From Bacillota bacterium (GTDB lineage Bacteria; Bacillota; Clostridia; Clostridiales; Clostridiaceae), in contig JAJXWH010000009.1 in the NCBI GenBank assembly GCA_021781745.1, positions 1-64,000 on the forward strand: a stretch of 64,000 nucleotides of DNA, read 5' to 3'. Both the position numbers and the translations under genes were made by a program. Below, piece by piece: positions 10,186 through 19,291 of the stretch; position 1 is the stretch's first letter, and each line of letters starts with the position of its first letter. The notes under the pieces were generated by a model, which saw nothing but the letters and a program-made list of their open reading frames with translations, was not told where the DNA came from and made no database searches.

Positions 10186-10602
10186 CTATCTAGGTGGCAT
10201 TACAATTGACTCGCCTTCTATTACTATTTCATTATTTTGATTAATACATCGTGTGTGTAGTTTTATTCTATTTCTCTCCTCGTACTTTTCTATTACGCTT
10301 ATGTGTGCAGTAATGGTGTCTCCAAAATAAACAGGCTTTATAAATTTAGTACCCTGATTTAAATATATTGTACCTTCACCAGGCAGGTATGTTCCTATTA
10401 CAGTTGAAATTAAACCTGCACATATAATTCCATGCGCTATTCTTTCTTTAAAAATTGTCTTTTGAGCATATTCTTTATTTATATGAACAGCATTAAAATC
10501 GCCCACTATACCTGCAAAAGCATACACATCGTATTCAGTTATAGTTTTTGTAAAGCTAGCCTCATCACCTATATTTATCTCATTAATTTTTTTACTTATC
10601 AT
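10186..10602 (-). CDS. MaoC-like (R)-specific enoyl-CoA hydratase
   Basis: A 138-residue hot-dog protein of the PhaJ/MaoC type, which adds water to 2-enoyl-CoA to give (R)-3-hydroxyacyl-CoA. The hydratase motif is intact in FAGIVGDFNAVHINKEYA, with Asp35, Asn37 and His40 as expected catalytic positions. AHGIICAGLISTVIG and KFIKPVYFGDTITA follow, as in the family. Such an enzyme is unexpected in a polysaccharide locus. Lying between a hexapeptide acyltransferase and an FdtA-type isomerase, it may supply a 3-hydroxyacyl-CoA for N-acylation of the amino sugar (inference). AGGAGA precedes the ATG. Confidence 0.88.
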   Translation of the reverse strand: MISKKINEINIGDEASFTKTITEYDVYAFAGIVGDFNAVHINKEYAQKTIFKERIAHGIICAGLISTVIGTYLPGEGTIYLNQGTKFIKPVYFGDTITAHISVIEKYEERNRIKLHTRCINQNNEIVIEGESIVMPPR

Positions 10603-10610
10603 ATTATCTC

Positions 10611-11597
10611 CTACTTTTTCAATAAATCCTCTGCTACATCTTTTACAACTTTAGCTGGAATACCCATTGCTACCTTTTTACTTGGTATACTTTTAGCTAC
10701 TACCGATCCCATACCTATAATAGTATTATCACCGACTTCCACCCCTGGTAACAAACATGCCCCTCCTCCAATAGTTGCAAATTTTCTTATTATTGGACCT
10801 TTTACGTGATCTTCTCCATATTGTGTTCTTCCCATAGTATTGTCATTAGTTGAAGTTATTCCAACACTTACAAATACATCATCTTCAATTACCATATTTC
10901 CTGTTATGTGAGTTAAATCCATAACTTTTGTTCTCTTTCCAATTTTCGTATTATAATTAATTGTAACACCCCTGCTAATTATGCAATCATCATCTATTAG
11001 GCACTCTTCTCTAATTGATGCGCTATCAGCTATAAGAACATTATTTCCTATCGTTGTCCCTTTATATACAACTGCCGATACACCAATGACACTACCAGAA
11101 CCTATTTTCAAAGGACTTAAATTATCATCTATTTTTCTTTCTATGCTTCCAGTAGCAACTGGAATTCTTCCTAATATTGTTTCATCTAATATTTTAACAT
11201 TATCCTCAATATTTGTTTCAGCATGTATTATTACATTATTTTGCAATAAAACATTATTCCCTAAATTACAATTGTTCTCAATTATCGTATTATGTCCACT
11301 TTGAAAATTATCTCCTATTTGTGTATTACCATAAATAACATTTTGAGATTTAATTAAAGCATTTTTCCCTATTATCAGTGGATAAACTTTATTACTTTTA
11401 TCCATATAAAAATCCATTAAATATTCACCGAGTATACTCCTTGCTCCTATAAAACTATTCTCCTTTATATGAACATTATCTCTTATAATACAATCATAAT
11501 CTAAGTATACATTATCCTCTATTATTACATTTTCGCCTATTATGGTACCTTCATTTATTGTTACATTCTTTCCTATTTTAGCTGACGAACAAATCAT
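10611..11597 (-). CDS. long left-handed beta-helix (hexapeptide) acyltransferase
   Basis: A 328-residue protein made almost entirely of hexapeptide repeats ([IV]GxxxxI type), e.g. IGKNVTINEGTIIGENVIIEDN at the start and a second helix from about residue 165. It ends with GGGACLLPGVEVGDNTIIGMGSVV and IPAKVV, as in trimeric sugar O- or N-acyltransferases. The family members acting on Fuc3N/Qui3N are usually near half this length, so two helix blocks are present here. It is followed by the MaoC-like gene after an 8-bp gap. The likely role is transfer of an acyl group to the 3-amino group of the dTDP-sugar; O-acylation is an alternative. Confidence 0.82.
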   Translation of the reverse strand: MICSSAKIGKNVTINEGTIIGENVIIEDNVYLDYDCIIRDNVHIKENSFIGARSILGEYLMDFYMDKSNKVYPLIIGKNALIKSQNVIYGNTQIGDNFQSGHNTIIENNCNLGNNVLLQNNVIIHAETNIEDNVKILDETILGRIPVATGSIERKIDDNLSPLKIGSGSVIGVSAVVYKGTTIGNNVLIADSASIREECLIDDDCIISRGVTINYNTKIGKRTKVMDLTHITGNMVIEDDVFVSVGITSTNDNTMGRTQYGEDHVKGPIIRKFATIGGGACLLPGVEVGDNTIIGMGSVVAKSIPSKKVAMGIPAKVVKDVAEDLLKK

Positions 11598-11707
11598 ATA
11601 ATTATCCCCTTTAAAATCATCACTGTGATATTCAATTTTTACAATTTATTTTACTCAGAATTTTATTTTTATCATTTTACTCTGTTCCATATGTGGCACT
11701 TGCTACC

Positions 11708-11749
11708 AATAAATTTAGAATTAGTCGCATTCACAATTCTAAATTTATT
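11708..11749. repeat. 15-bp perfect inverted repeat in glycosyltransferase gap
   Basis: The arms 11708-11722 and 11735-11749 are exactly complementary around a 12-nt loop. The dyad lies in the 210-bp gap after the GT2 gene and before the acyltransferase. No U-run follows on the minus strand, so it is not a standard terminator. It may be an RNA structure protecting or separating parts of the long transcript. Confidence 0.6.
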
Positions 11750-11806
11750 AAATAGGAATCAAATTTTTATTCTTTATTATTACACTTACCTCTAAAATAT
11801 ATCATT

Positions 11807-12766
11807 TTATCGTTTAATCATTTTTATTTTATTGAAATTCTTATTTCCAAAAATTCCTATTAAAAATCCTTTTAACAAATACTTGCAAAGTTTCCCATTA
11901 AAAGGTAAGTACATAAATGATTTTTTTAAACATAATAAATACATTTTATCATCCAATTTCTTAAATGTTTCTGCATTAGCTGCGTATATATATGAATATG
12001 CTTTCCTTTTAGTAAAAAAATCAATCTTATATCTATTTGTAATTGAATTTAATGTTTGAATTGTCCCTTCATACATATAATAAATACTATTAATATTTCT
12101 AGACGTAATATTATTTTCATGTCTTCTATATAAAAACAGTGGTTCATCTATATATCCAATTTTGTAATTATATGAAATTCTAAGATGCATATCCCAATCC
12201 TCAAAATTTATTTCTTCATTAAAAAATCCAATTTCATTAAAAATTTCACGATTATACATAGCAAAAGGATTAAATATATTACCACATAACATCATTTTAA
12301 AAATCTTCTTATGTGATAAATTTATCCACTCTGGCTGATTAGGATAAAAAATTTCACTTTCCTTTTCATTTCCATAATATATATATCCATTACATATCAA
12401 CTCTTTGACATCTTTGTTGGTTTTAAAATACTCTAATTGTTTTTCAATTTTATTCGATAATATCATATCATCTGAAGCTAAGAAACATAAATATTGTCCA
12501 CTACTTTCCTTTATTCCTCTATTTAAAGTCTTACATATTCCCTCATTTTCTTTATCTATAAAAATATATCTTTTAAAACGTTCCTTACATTTACTTTCAT
12601 AATTTCTTATAATATTTGCCGTTTTATCTTTTGAACCATCATTTATAATAATTAATTCAATATTCTCATATGTTTGATTCATTATACTTTCTATACACTC
12701 ACCTATATAATTTTCATGATTATAAGCTGGAACTATAATACTAACTAAAGGATTCTTTAAATTCAT
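11807..12766 (-). CDS. GT2-family glycosyltransferase
   Basis: A 319-residue GT-A glycosyltransferase. LVSIIVPAYNHENYIGECIESI near residue 7-28 starts the nucleotide-binding fold. IINDGSKDKT follows, and CFLASDDMIL carries the DxD-like metal-binding site (about residues 95-105). NFEDWDMHLRISY is the catalytic-base region. There is no membrane anchor. It presumably adds one sugar to the repeat unit; donor and acceptor are not predictable. The gene is separated from its neighbours by 146 and 210 bases, unlike the compact downstream part. Confidence 0.88.
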   Translation of the reverse strand: MNLKNPLVSIIVPAYNHENYIGECIESIMNQTYENIELIIINDGSKDKTANIIRNYESKCKERFKRYIFIDKENEGICKTLNRGIKESSGQYLCFLASDDMILSNKIEKQLEYFKTNKDVKELICNGYIYYGNEKESEIFYPNQPEWINLSHKKIFKMMLCGNIFNPFAMYNREIFNEIGFFNEEINFEDWDMHLRISYNYKIGYIDEPLFLYRRHENNITSRNINSIYYMYEGTIQTLNSITNRYKIDFFTKRKAYSYIYAANAETFKKLDDKMYLLCLKKSFMYLPFNGKLCKYLLKGFLIGIFGNKNFNKIKMIKR

Positions 12767-12911
12767 ATTAAACTGTATGCAATAAAATTAATTCTAAATT
12801 AATAGAAGTATAGTTGCAACAGTTTTCACCACCATTCTATATAATATTTTGATACTTAATCTGAATGTTTTGCTGCATTTTGAATAGTTTTCATCATGTC
12901 AATATCTTAAC

Positions 12912-13823
12912 CTAATTATAGTAGTATTCAAAACTCTCCATTAATCCATTCTGAATTGAATAATCAGGATTCCACCCAAGCTCATTTCTAATTTTTTCAT
13001 ATGTCATATAACTTTGCCTTATATCACCTTTTCGCTCTTCTAAATATAGCGGTTCAATATCATTTCTGATTATATCTCTTATGTAACTGAACAAATTATT
13101 TACCGTTGTTTTAGTATTTGTACATACATTATAAATTCCGCTTCTATTTCCTTGTATCGCTATCAAATTTGCTTTAGCTACATCTTTTACATATACAAAG
13201 TCCCGTATTTGCTCTCCATTTCCATATATGCACGGTGCATGTCCTTTAATCATTTTTTCGAAAAATATTGCAACTACTCCGCCTTCACCAGTCGAGTCCT
13301 GCCTTGGCCCATATACATTAGAATATCTTAGAATTACATAATCTATATCATACAGCTTTTTATAAACTTCTAAGTAATGTTCTACAACATGTTTACTTAC
13401 ACCATAATGTGAAATCATATTTAAAGAATGTTTCTCATCTATAGGCAGATATTCTGGTTCGCCAAATATAGCTGCAGATGCTGGATAAATTATTTTTTGC
13501 ACTTTAAATCTCCTCGAAGCTTCAAGAATATTAATAGATCCAATTATATTTACTTGTGCATCTTCTAAAGGTTTTTCTAGGGAATTCGATACGCTAATCT
13601 GTGCAGCATTATGCACTACGATATCTGGTCTTTCCTTCTCAAAAATATTGAAAACATCTTCTTTTCTGATATCAATATTATAAAATGTAACATTAGGATT
13701 TAAGTTTTTCCTTTTCCCATGAGTTAAATTATCTAAAACACATACATCGTAATCGTTTTTTATTAATAAATCTACTACATGGGATCCTATAAACCCAGCA
13801 CCTCCAGTAATTAATACTTTCAT
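12912..13823 (-). CDS. NAD-dependent nucleotide-sugar epimerase (UDP-glucose 4-epimerase-like)
   Basis: A 303-residue extended SDR enzyme. The NAD loop TGGAGFIGSHVVD is at residues 6-18, HNAAQISVSNSLEKP near 75-89, and the catalytic YGVSKHVVEHY with the Tyr-x3-Lys pair near 145. VILRYSNVYGPRQ and IRDFVYVKDVAKAN follow. The sequence type fits 4-epimerases making UDP-Gal or UDP-GalNAc, but related decarboxylases and epimerases share these motifs. GGAGGT lies 9 nt upstream of the ATG. It probably supplies one precursor for the repeat unit. Confidence 0.88.
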   Translation of the reverse strand: MKVLITGGAGFIGSHVVDLLIKNDYDVCVLDNLTHGKRKNLNPNVTFYNIDIRKEDVFNIFEKERPDIVVHNAAQISVSNSLEKPLEDAQVNIIGSINILEASRRFKVQKIIYPASAAIFGEPEYLPIDEKHSLNMISHYGVSKHVVEHYLEVYKKLYDIDYVILRYSNVYGPRQDSTGEGGVVAIFFEKMIKGHAPCIYGNGEQIRDFVYVKDVAKANLIAIQGNRSGIYNVCTNTKTTVNNLFSYIRDIIRNDIEPLYLEERKGDIRQSYMTYEKIRNELGWNPDYSIQNGLMESFEYYYN

Positions 13824-13847
13824 ATATTATACCTCCATAATTACTCT

Positions 13848-14945
13848 TTAATTTAATAAAGAATAAATTTTACCACAAATTACTTTCCAATTAAAATTTT
13901 GATAAGCAAATTTCTGAATTTCACTATATAAATCATTCATATTTATGTTGTTTGTGCAGTTGTCTAATAATAGTTTAGAAAGTCCTTCAACATCTCCCAC
14001 ATTAAAAACTTCCCCATATTTCATATCATTAGTTACATCATAAACTGACGATACATCAGATGAAATTATATAGCACCCATTTTTTATTGCTTCTAAAAAA
14101 ACCAGTGGAAACCCTTCCATTGGAGAAGTTAAACAAAAAATTTTAGCTTTTCTATATTCTTTATCTAACTTTTCTTTGTCATATATTCCTCCCGTAAAGA
14201 TAACTCTATCCTTTAGTAGTGGATATTTATAAAAATATTTATTTATATATGATTTAAATTCTTCCTCTATAGGGCCTATAAATTTAACTTTCCAATTTGG
14301 CAATTTATCACTTACTATAGCAAAAGCCTGCATTAAAACCTCATTTGCCTTTTCTTTTGAACCTATTCTTCCTACTGTAATTATGTAATTCTCTTTCTCT
14401 TGACTAGTAATTGGCCTCTTATCATAACTATCGATAAAACCATTTGGAATAAGTTTTACTTTTACTGGCCAATCACAATTAAAATAATCATATAATTCCT
14501 TTGTTTCTACACTTATTAGATTACATGTTTTAAGAATTTTTTCTATTATCCTATTTTTAATATTTTTACATTTTAAATTTTTATTCTTTATAGTTCTATT
14601 AGCATCCAATTTCAAGTAAATTTTTCCTTTACTATTTAAGAACTTATATAATATAATCCATAAAAAAGTCCTATTGCATAAATGAAATAAGTGTAGTATA
14701 TCTATTTTTTTTGAATTTTTTAACAAATATATTGCTCCATCTATAATAGACTTTCCAGTATATTTTTTTATAAAATCAATACCTAACCCTTTTACCTCAG
14801 TATGCAAATATTCATATTCTCCGTTTTTATAACATACTATTGTTGAACTACATCCAAATTCCTTCTGCATAATAAATGGTATAATTCCAACATCTTTTGT
14901 AAGATGAACATTCTCTGTTTCTGGGAAAATAGTTGTAAATCGCAT
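13848..14945 (-). CDS. GT4-family glycosyltransferase
   Basis: A 365-residue GT-B enzyme. The C-terminal donor domain has IITVGRIGSKEKANEVLMQA, VIFTGGIYD and the ExxxxxxxE region SPMEGFPLVFLEAIKNGC that binds the sugar nucleotide. The ATG at 14945 is preferred: GAAGGG lies 9 nt upstream of it, whereas an ATG three codons earlier abuts that site. No signal peptide or membrane segment is seen. It should add a sugar to the lipid-linked intermediate on the cytosolic face. Confidence 0.87.
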   Translation of the reverse strand: MRFTTIFPETENVHLTKDVGIIPFIMQKEFGCSSTIVCYKNGEYEYLHTEVKGLGIDFIKKYTGKSIIDGAIYLLKNSKKIDILHLFHLCNRTFLWIILYKFLNSKGKIYLKLDANRTIKNKNLKCKNIKNRIIEKILKTCNLISVETKELYDYFNCDWPVKVKLIPNGFIDSYDKRPITSQEKENYIITVGRIGSKEKANEVLMQAFAIVSDKLPNWKVKFIGPIEEEFKSYINKYFYKYPLLKDRVIFTGGIYDKEKLDKEYRKAKIFCLTSPMEGFPLVFLEAIKNGCYIISSDVSSVYDVTNDMKYGEVFNVGDVEGLSKLLLDNCTNNINMNDLYSEIQKFAYQNFNWKVICGKIYSLLN

Positions 14946-15078
14946 ATAGAACATCCCTTCATTGTAGTACTTCTCTCAAAAATATTTATAGTTTTTTTCA
15001 TTAAATACATAACTTATAATAATAATTTTTCAGAATTATCAGTTGAACTAAAGCTACTATATATCTCTTAAAATTAAA

Positions 15079-15984
15079 TTACCGTTGCATAATTAACTGC
15101 ATTCCTTCTTTTATTCCTTCAATAATAGCTTCTGCTTTATCATTTTTCCCTTTCATTTTATATTGAATATATCGTATCCAACGAGTTGTGTAGATAAAAA
15201 TGTTTGCTAAAATGTATGTAAACTTACTTACTCTATTCTTGTATTTTTTCATAAATAGTAATCTATTTCTTGTACACCATTTTATTGAAAATACTGATTC
15301 TTCACCACCGCCTGACAATCCAACTTTATGATAAATTACACTTTTAGAATTATACCACACCTTATACCCTGCTTCTTTTACTTTTACACAAAAATCCACA
15401 TCTTCAAAATACATGAAATATTCTTCTGATAGAAATCCTATTCTTCTTATAACACTACTCTTTATTAATAAACAACACCCTGTTATGAAATCTACTTCTT
15501 TTTCTTCATCACATTGTCCTCTATCAAGTTCTTTGATACCATGATGTTCCCCAATAAATTTAAACCAATTTATATTTCCGCCACCATACCATATAATGTC
15601 TTTTTGAGGATGGTACATTATTTTACAACCAACAATACCTATTTTATTATCTTGATGAAAAGAATTTAACATATTACTTAAAAAATTAGGCTCTACTAAT
15701 GTATCGTTATTAAGTAGCATTATGTAATCCGCACCCTCATCTAAAGCATATCTCAATCCCAAGTTATTGCCACCTGCAAATCCCAAATTCTTTTTTGATT
15801 TTATAATTATACAATCTTTTAATGATCTAGTTAAAATTTCAAATGAATCATTAGTAGACGCATTATCTACAATTATAATTTTATAGTTCAAATAATCTAT
15901 TTTTCTTAAACTTTCTACGCATTCTATCGTATCTTTATACGCATTATAATTAACTAAAATTATGAACACCCTAGGTTTAATCAT
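15079..15984 (-). CDS. GT2-family glycosyltransferase (rhamnosyltransferase-like)
   Basis: A 301-residue GT-A enzyme with RVFIILVNYNAYKDTIECVESL at the N-terminus. IIVDNASTNDS follows, then NLGFAGGNNLGLRYALDEGADYI and LLNNDTLVEP, with the NND metal-binding motif. FMYFEDVDFCVKVKEAGYKVWY is the acceptor region. This arrangement is common among rhamnosyltransferases, and dTDP-rhamnose is made at the end of this locus, so rhamnose is a reasonable donor (inference). A strong GGGGGAGG precedes the ATG. Confidence 0.88.
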   Translation of the reverse strand: MIKPRVFIILVNYNAYKDTIECVESLRKIDYLNYKIIIVDNASTNDSFEILTRSLKDCIIIKSKKNLGFAGGNNLGLRYALDEGADYIMLLNNDTLVEPNFLSNMLNSFHQDNKIGIVGCKIMYHPQKDIIWYGGGNINWFKFIGEHHGIKELDRGQCDEEKEVDFITGCCLLIKSSVIRRIGFLSEEYFMYFEDVDFCVKVKEAGYKVWYNSKSVIYHKVGLSGGGEESVFSIKWCTRNRLLFMKKYKNRVSKFTYILANIFIYTTRWIRYIQYKMKGKNDKAEAIIEGIKEGMQLIMQR

Positions 15985-16125
15985 TTTCCTCCCCCTCTAT
16001 TATGTAGACATAGATATATCTTTATCTAAATCAAACAAAATTCAAAAATACACAACATCTTTCATTAATAAAAATCACCCATATTTTTTATTAATCTTTT
16101 GTATAACAATCATAAAAACCATAAG

Positions 16126-17403
16126 CTATTCTTTTATGTTCTTCTTCATACTAGTGATTACATTATTTTTTGAAATACATAGAAAAACAAGTATTAAATT
16201 TACCCATATATAATTGTAATATACATAAAAAATGCCACTAATAACTAATAACAGATTCCCTAAATAAAACACATTTAAATCTTTTATCCTTTTTAAATTA
16301 TCTCTTAGAATTGATAAGTATAAAACTAAGCCCATAATTCCATTTCCTACAAAAATTGATACATAATCGGTTTCAGGTTGCCATGGTTTACTCCAATAAC
16401 CTACATTTAGTACCGATGCTACATCACTATTAAGAAAATACGGATATCCAGCTATACCAGTTCCATATCCCAAGAATAACTTAATTAAATCTGTTTTAGC
16501 AAACATAATATATAAAGCATATGGATAATATAATAAATGCCTTGAACTTCCTTCATCTGAACTTATATAACTTAAGTTAATTCTTCCAAATATAACATCC
16601 ATTTTACTATAAATATCAAACTTAACCATTAAGGCTAACATTATAAATACTCCAAAAAAGATATATATTAGATTTTTTTTCGTCATTAAATTTTCTTTAG
16701 TAATCCTTTTTATACAGAAATAAATTTCTGCTATTATAAATGTTACTAATGCTGTTCTAGAATATGATATAAAAATAAGCGAAATAAAGAATAATTTTGA
16801 TAATTTAGATTTGCTAATAAAAAATCCCAAAACTAATAAGAAACCTAGTTGTGCTGGTTCCCACCCTATTCCAGATGCTCTTATCAATACTCCCTGATTA
16901 GTATATACATAATTAGTTAAAGAGTGGTCATAAGCATTAACTTTTAAAATTTCTGCAAATATATACTCATTCAACTGAAATTTATAAATATTCCACAGCA
17001 AAATTTCCATTATAGCCCAAACACTTTGTATATATATAGATATTTTCAATCCTTTGCAAAAATATTCTCCATAAATTTTTGTATCCTCATTATCTAATAC
17101 TAGAACTAACGGGATGTACAAGAATGCGACAAAAAATATGTTTCTAAAAGAATATGTTATGTACTCTCCAGTTTGATAAGTAACAGTTATAAGAAAAGAT
17201 GCAATCTGAATTATATAAAAAAGTATTAATTTTATATTTCTTTTCCCTATATTTATTTTAAATCTATTTCTAGTTATTAACATTAAAAGTGTAATAAATA
17301 AAAATATGTATGCAAGTGATAAATTTATTATAGGTATCTTTATAATATTCATTGTGCAAAATATACCTATAATAAGAAAATTATTTCTAATTATTTTATC
17401 CAC
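16126..17403 (-). CDS. wzy: O-antigen/capsule polymerase-like membrane protein (Wzy candidate)
   Basis: A 425-residue protein with roughly ten to twelve hydrophobic segments and one large loop near residues 270-345, as in Wzy and O-antigen ligase-type proteins. Sequence similarity within this class is weak, so the call rests on topology and on the locus also having Wzx and Wzz-like partners but no other polymerase. The start is a GTG with AGGAGG four bases before it. The role would be joining repeat units on the outer face of the membrane. Confidence 0.75.
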   Translation of the reverse strand: MDKIIRNNFLIIGIFCTMNIIKIPIINLSLAYIFLFITLLMLITRNRFKINIGKRNIKLILFYIIQIASFLITVTYQTGEYITYSFRNIFFVAFLYIPLVLVLDNEDTKIYGEYFCKGLKISIYIQSVWAIMEILLWNIYKFQLNEYIFAEILKVNAYDHSLTNYVYTNQGVLIRASGIGWEPAQLGFLLVLGFFISKSKLSKLFFISLIFISYSRTALVTFIIAEIYFCIKRITKENLMTKKNLIYIFFGVFIMLALMVKFDIYSKMDVIFGRINLSYISSDEGSSRHLLYYPYALYIMFAKTDLIKLFLGYGTGIAGYPYFLNSDVASVLNVGYWSKPWQPETDYVSIFVGNGIMGLVLYLSILRDNLKRIKDLNVFYLGNLLLVISGIFYVYYNYIWVNLILVFLCISKNNVITSMKKNIKE

Positions 17404-17522
17404 ATTTCCTCCTAACCTATCATCTCTATAACATAATTATAAAACCTTACAATTTAAATATACGTTATAATTATTACAAGATCAAAATACTTTATTTCCT
17501 TTATAATAGATAATATAAACTT

Positions 17523-18725
17523 TTAATTATTTCTATTAGTTATTGTACTTTCAATAAATTTTTTATATTTCTTTCCTATTTCATTCCATGAATAAATAGA
17601 ATTCAACTTTTTGTATCCATTATCACCTAAATATTCGTATTTAGATTTATTGCTTAAAATCTCTATACAATATTGTGCAAATTTATTACTTTCATCAGCA
17701 ACTAAAAGATCTTCTCTGTGGGTAAATTCAGTACCTTCTACTCCCTTACTTGTAGTTACTACAATTTTTCTTTTTCCAAGAGCCTCAAATAATTTTATTT
17801 TAACTCCTCCTCCACTTAGTAATGGAATAACAACAATATCTGCATCATATAAATATTTTTCTGTAGATTCAACAAAACCTGTTACTTTAATACCTTTAAT
17901 TAATTCTAAATCTTTAACTTCTTTAGTTGGCTTTTTTCCTACAATATAAAACTTTACATTTTCATATTTTTCTTTTATTTTAGGAAAAATACTTTCAGAA
18001 AAATATTTTACAGCCTGCACGTTAGGCTCATAATTCATTTTGCCAGTAAATACTATTTTTTTACATTCTTGTGGTGAATTACTAAAATTATATTTCAAAC
18101 AGCAGTCATGCCATCCCATCGGGATCAAAAAAGTATTTTTATTGGGATACATGCTATCAAATAGCTTTTTATCTTCAAATGAAATAAATGTATATCCTAT
18201 AATGCTTTTATTCTTATAAAGTTTGCCTTCGTATTGTTTACATAAGAAATATTCTCTAAAATATACAATTCTTTTCAAGACATTGGTGGTTTCATTTGCC
18301 ATAGACTTAAATGTTAAATATTCTATATTATGCTGGGTTAATATGATAGGAGATACATTATTAAAGCAATTCTCCGCGATAATAGCTGAATCTGCAATTA
18401 CTAAGTCAATGTTATTACACTCAATAAATTCCACTAAATCCTTTTTCATTTTAGGAATAAATCTTGTAGCAACACTGAATGGTTTCCAGAAATATTTAAT
18501 TGCTTTTAGATACTTATTTTCTCTCCTATAAGTCTTAATATTACTACATATATTTTTCATATGTTCATAATTAATTTCCTCTTTATCATCTACTATCGAA
18601 AATAAAGTTATATCATATCCCAAGCTTTTAAGAATCTTCATTCTCTCCCAAGTATAAATTCTCCCACCGGATGTACTTGGGTATGGTAATTCTAACGTTA
18701 CAAAAACAATGTGCCTTTTCTCCAT
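17523..18725 (-). CDS. GT4-family glycosyltransferase
   Basis: A 400-residue GT-B enzyme. The N-terminal HIVFVTLELPYPSTSGGRIYT forms the acceptor domain loop. The C-terminal half has KKIVFTGKMNYEPNVQAVKYF, VTGFVEST and IPLLSGGGVKIKLFEALGKRK, the donor-binding region typical of hexosyltransferases with the SGGGVKxKxxEA pattern. It is preceded by AAGGAT and an ATG. The upstream gap to the next gene is about 565 bp, so it may have its own promoter. The donor sugar is unknown. Confidence 0.87.
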   Translation of the reverse strand: MEKRHIVFVTLELPYPSTSGGRIYTWERMKILKSLGYDITLFSIVDDKEEINYEHMKNICSNIKTYRRENKYLKAIKYFWKPFSVATRFIPKMKKDLVEFIECNNIDLVIADSAIIAENCFNNVSPIILTQHNIEYLTFKSMANETTNVLKRIVYFREYFLCKQYEGKLYKNKSIIGYTFISFEDKKLFDSMYPNKNTFLIPMGWHDCCLKYNFSNSPQECKKIVFTGKMNYEPNVQAVKYFSESIFPKIKEKYENVKFYIVGKKPTKEVKDLELIKGIKVTGFVESTEKYLYDADIVVIPLLSGGGVKIKLFEALGKRKIVVTTSKGVEGTEFTHREDLLVADESNKFAQYCIEILSNKSKYEYLGDNGYKKLNSIYSWNEIGKKYKKFIESTITNRNN

Positions 18726-19291
18726 CTTTATCCTTTCTATTTGACAAATTTATTTCACTATATTTTTACATCTTGTAAAACATGTTTACAAAAAGCTTAA
18801 TTTAAATGTACCATTAAATTATTTTCTTCATTTTTTACTTTTACTCATGACATTCTCATCAGAAATACCTATTCAATAAACACTACTACCATTTACTCTT
18901 TTCTAAATGGTCTTATTATAAATTGAAATACAAATTAATCATCCGTTAACCTTATATTCATAAGAAATAATATTTAAATGGTACTTTAACCTTGCATAAT
19001 AAACATAAAATTTATAATTTTTCCCAAAGTTCTAAATTATTCCTTAATTAAATATAAAGAATAATTTAGTTTTCAAAAAGATATAGTTATAATAATTTAA
19101 ATCTAATTATGTTGATTTAATTGCAATTTTGATTATTAAACTCTGCTAAGTTTTTCTATATTAAATTATAATTTAATTAGCTTTTTCAATTTTTCATTGC
19201 TTAATTTTCGAGAACCATTATAGTTTCTACCAAAAAATACATAAACTTTTTTGTTCCTTATTTTAATACAAACTTAACATATTCTTATTTT
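18726..19291. other. long intergenic gap inside the polysaccharide locus
   Basis: About 565 A+T-rich bases without a gene. It holds an 11-bp perfect inverted repeat (19032-19042 with 19059-19069). A stretch near 19111-19165 resembles the region just upstream of the broken IS982 transposase at 2127-2180. Imperfect inverted copies of an ACCATTAAAT-like word occur near 18811 and 18975. It may be the scar of an insertion element and could carry an internal promoter; neither is proven. Confidence 0.5.
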
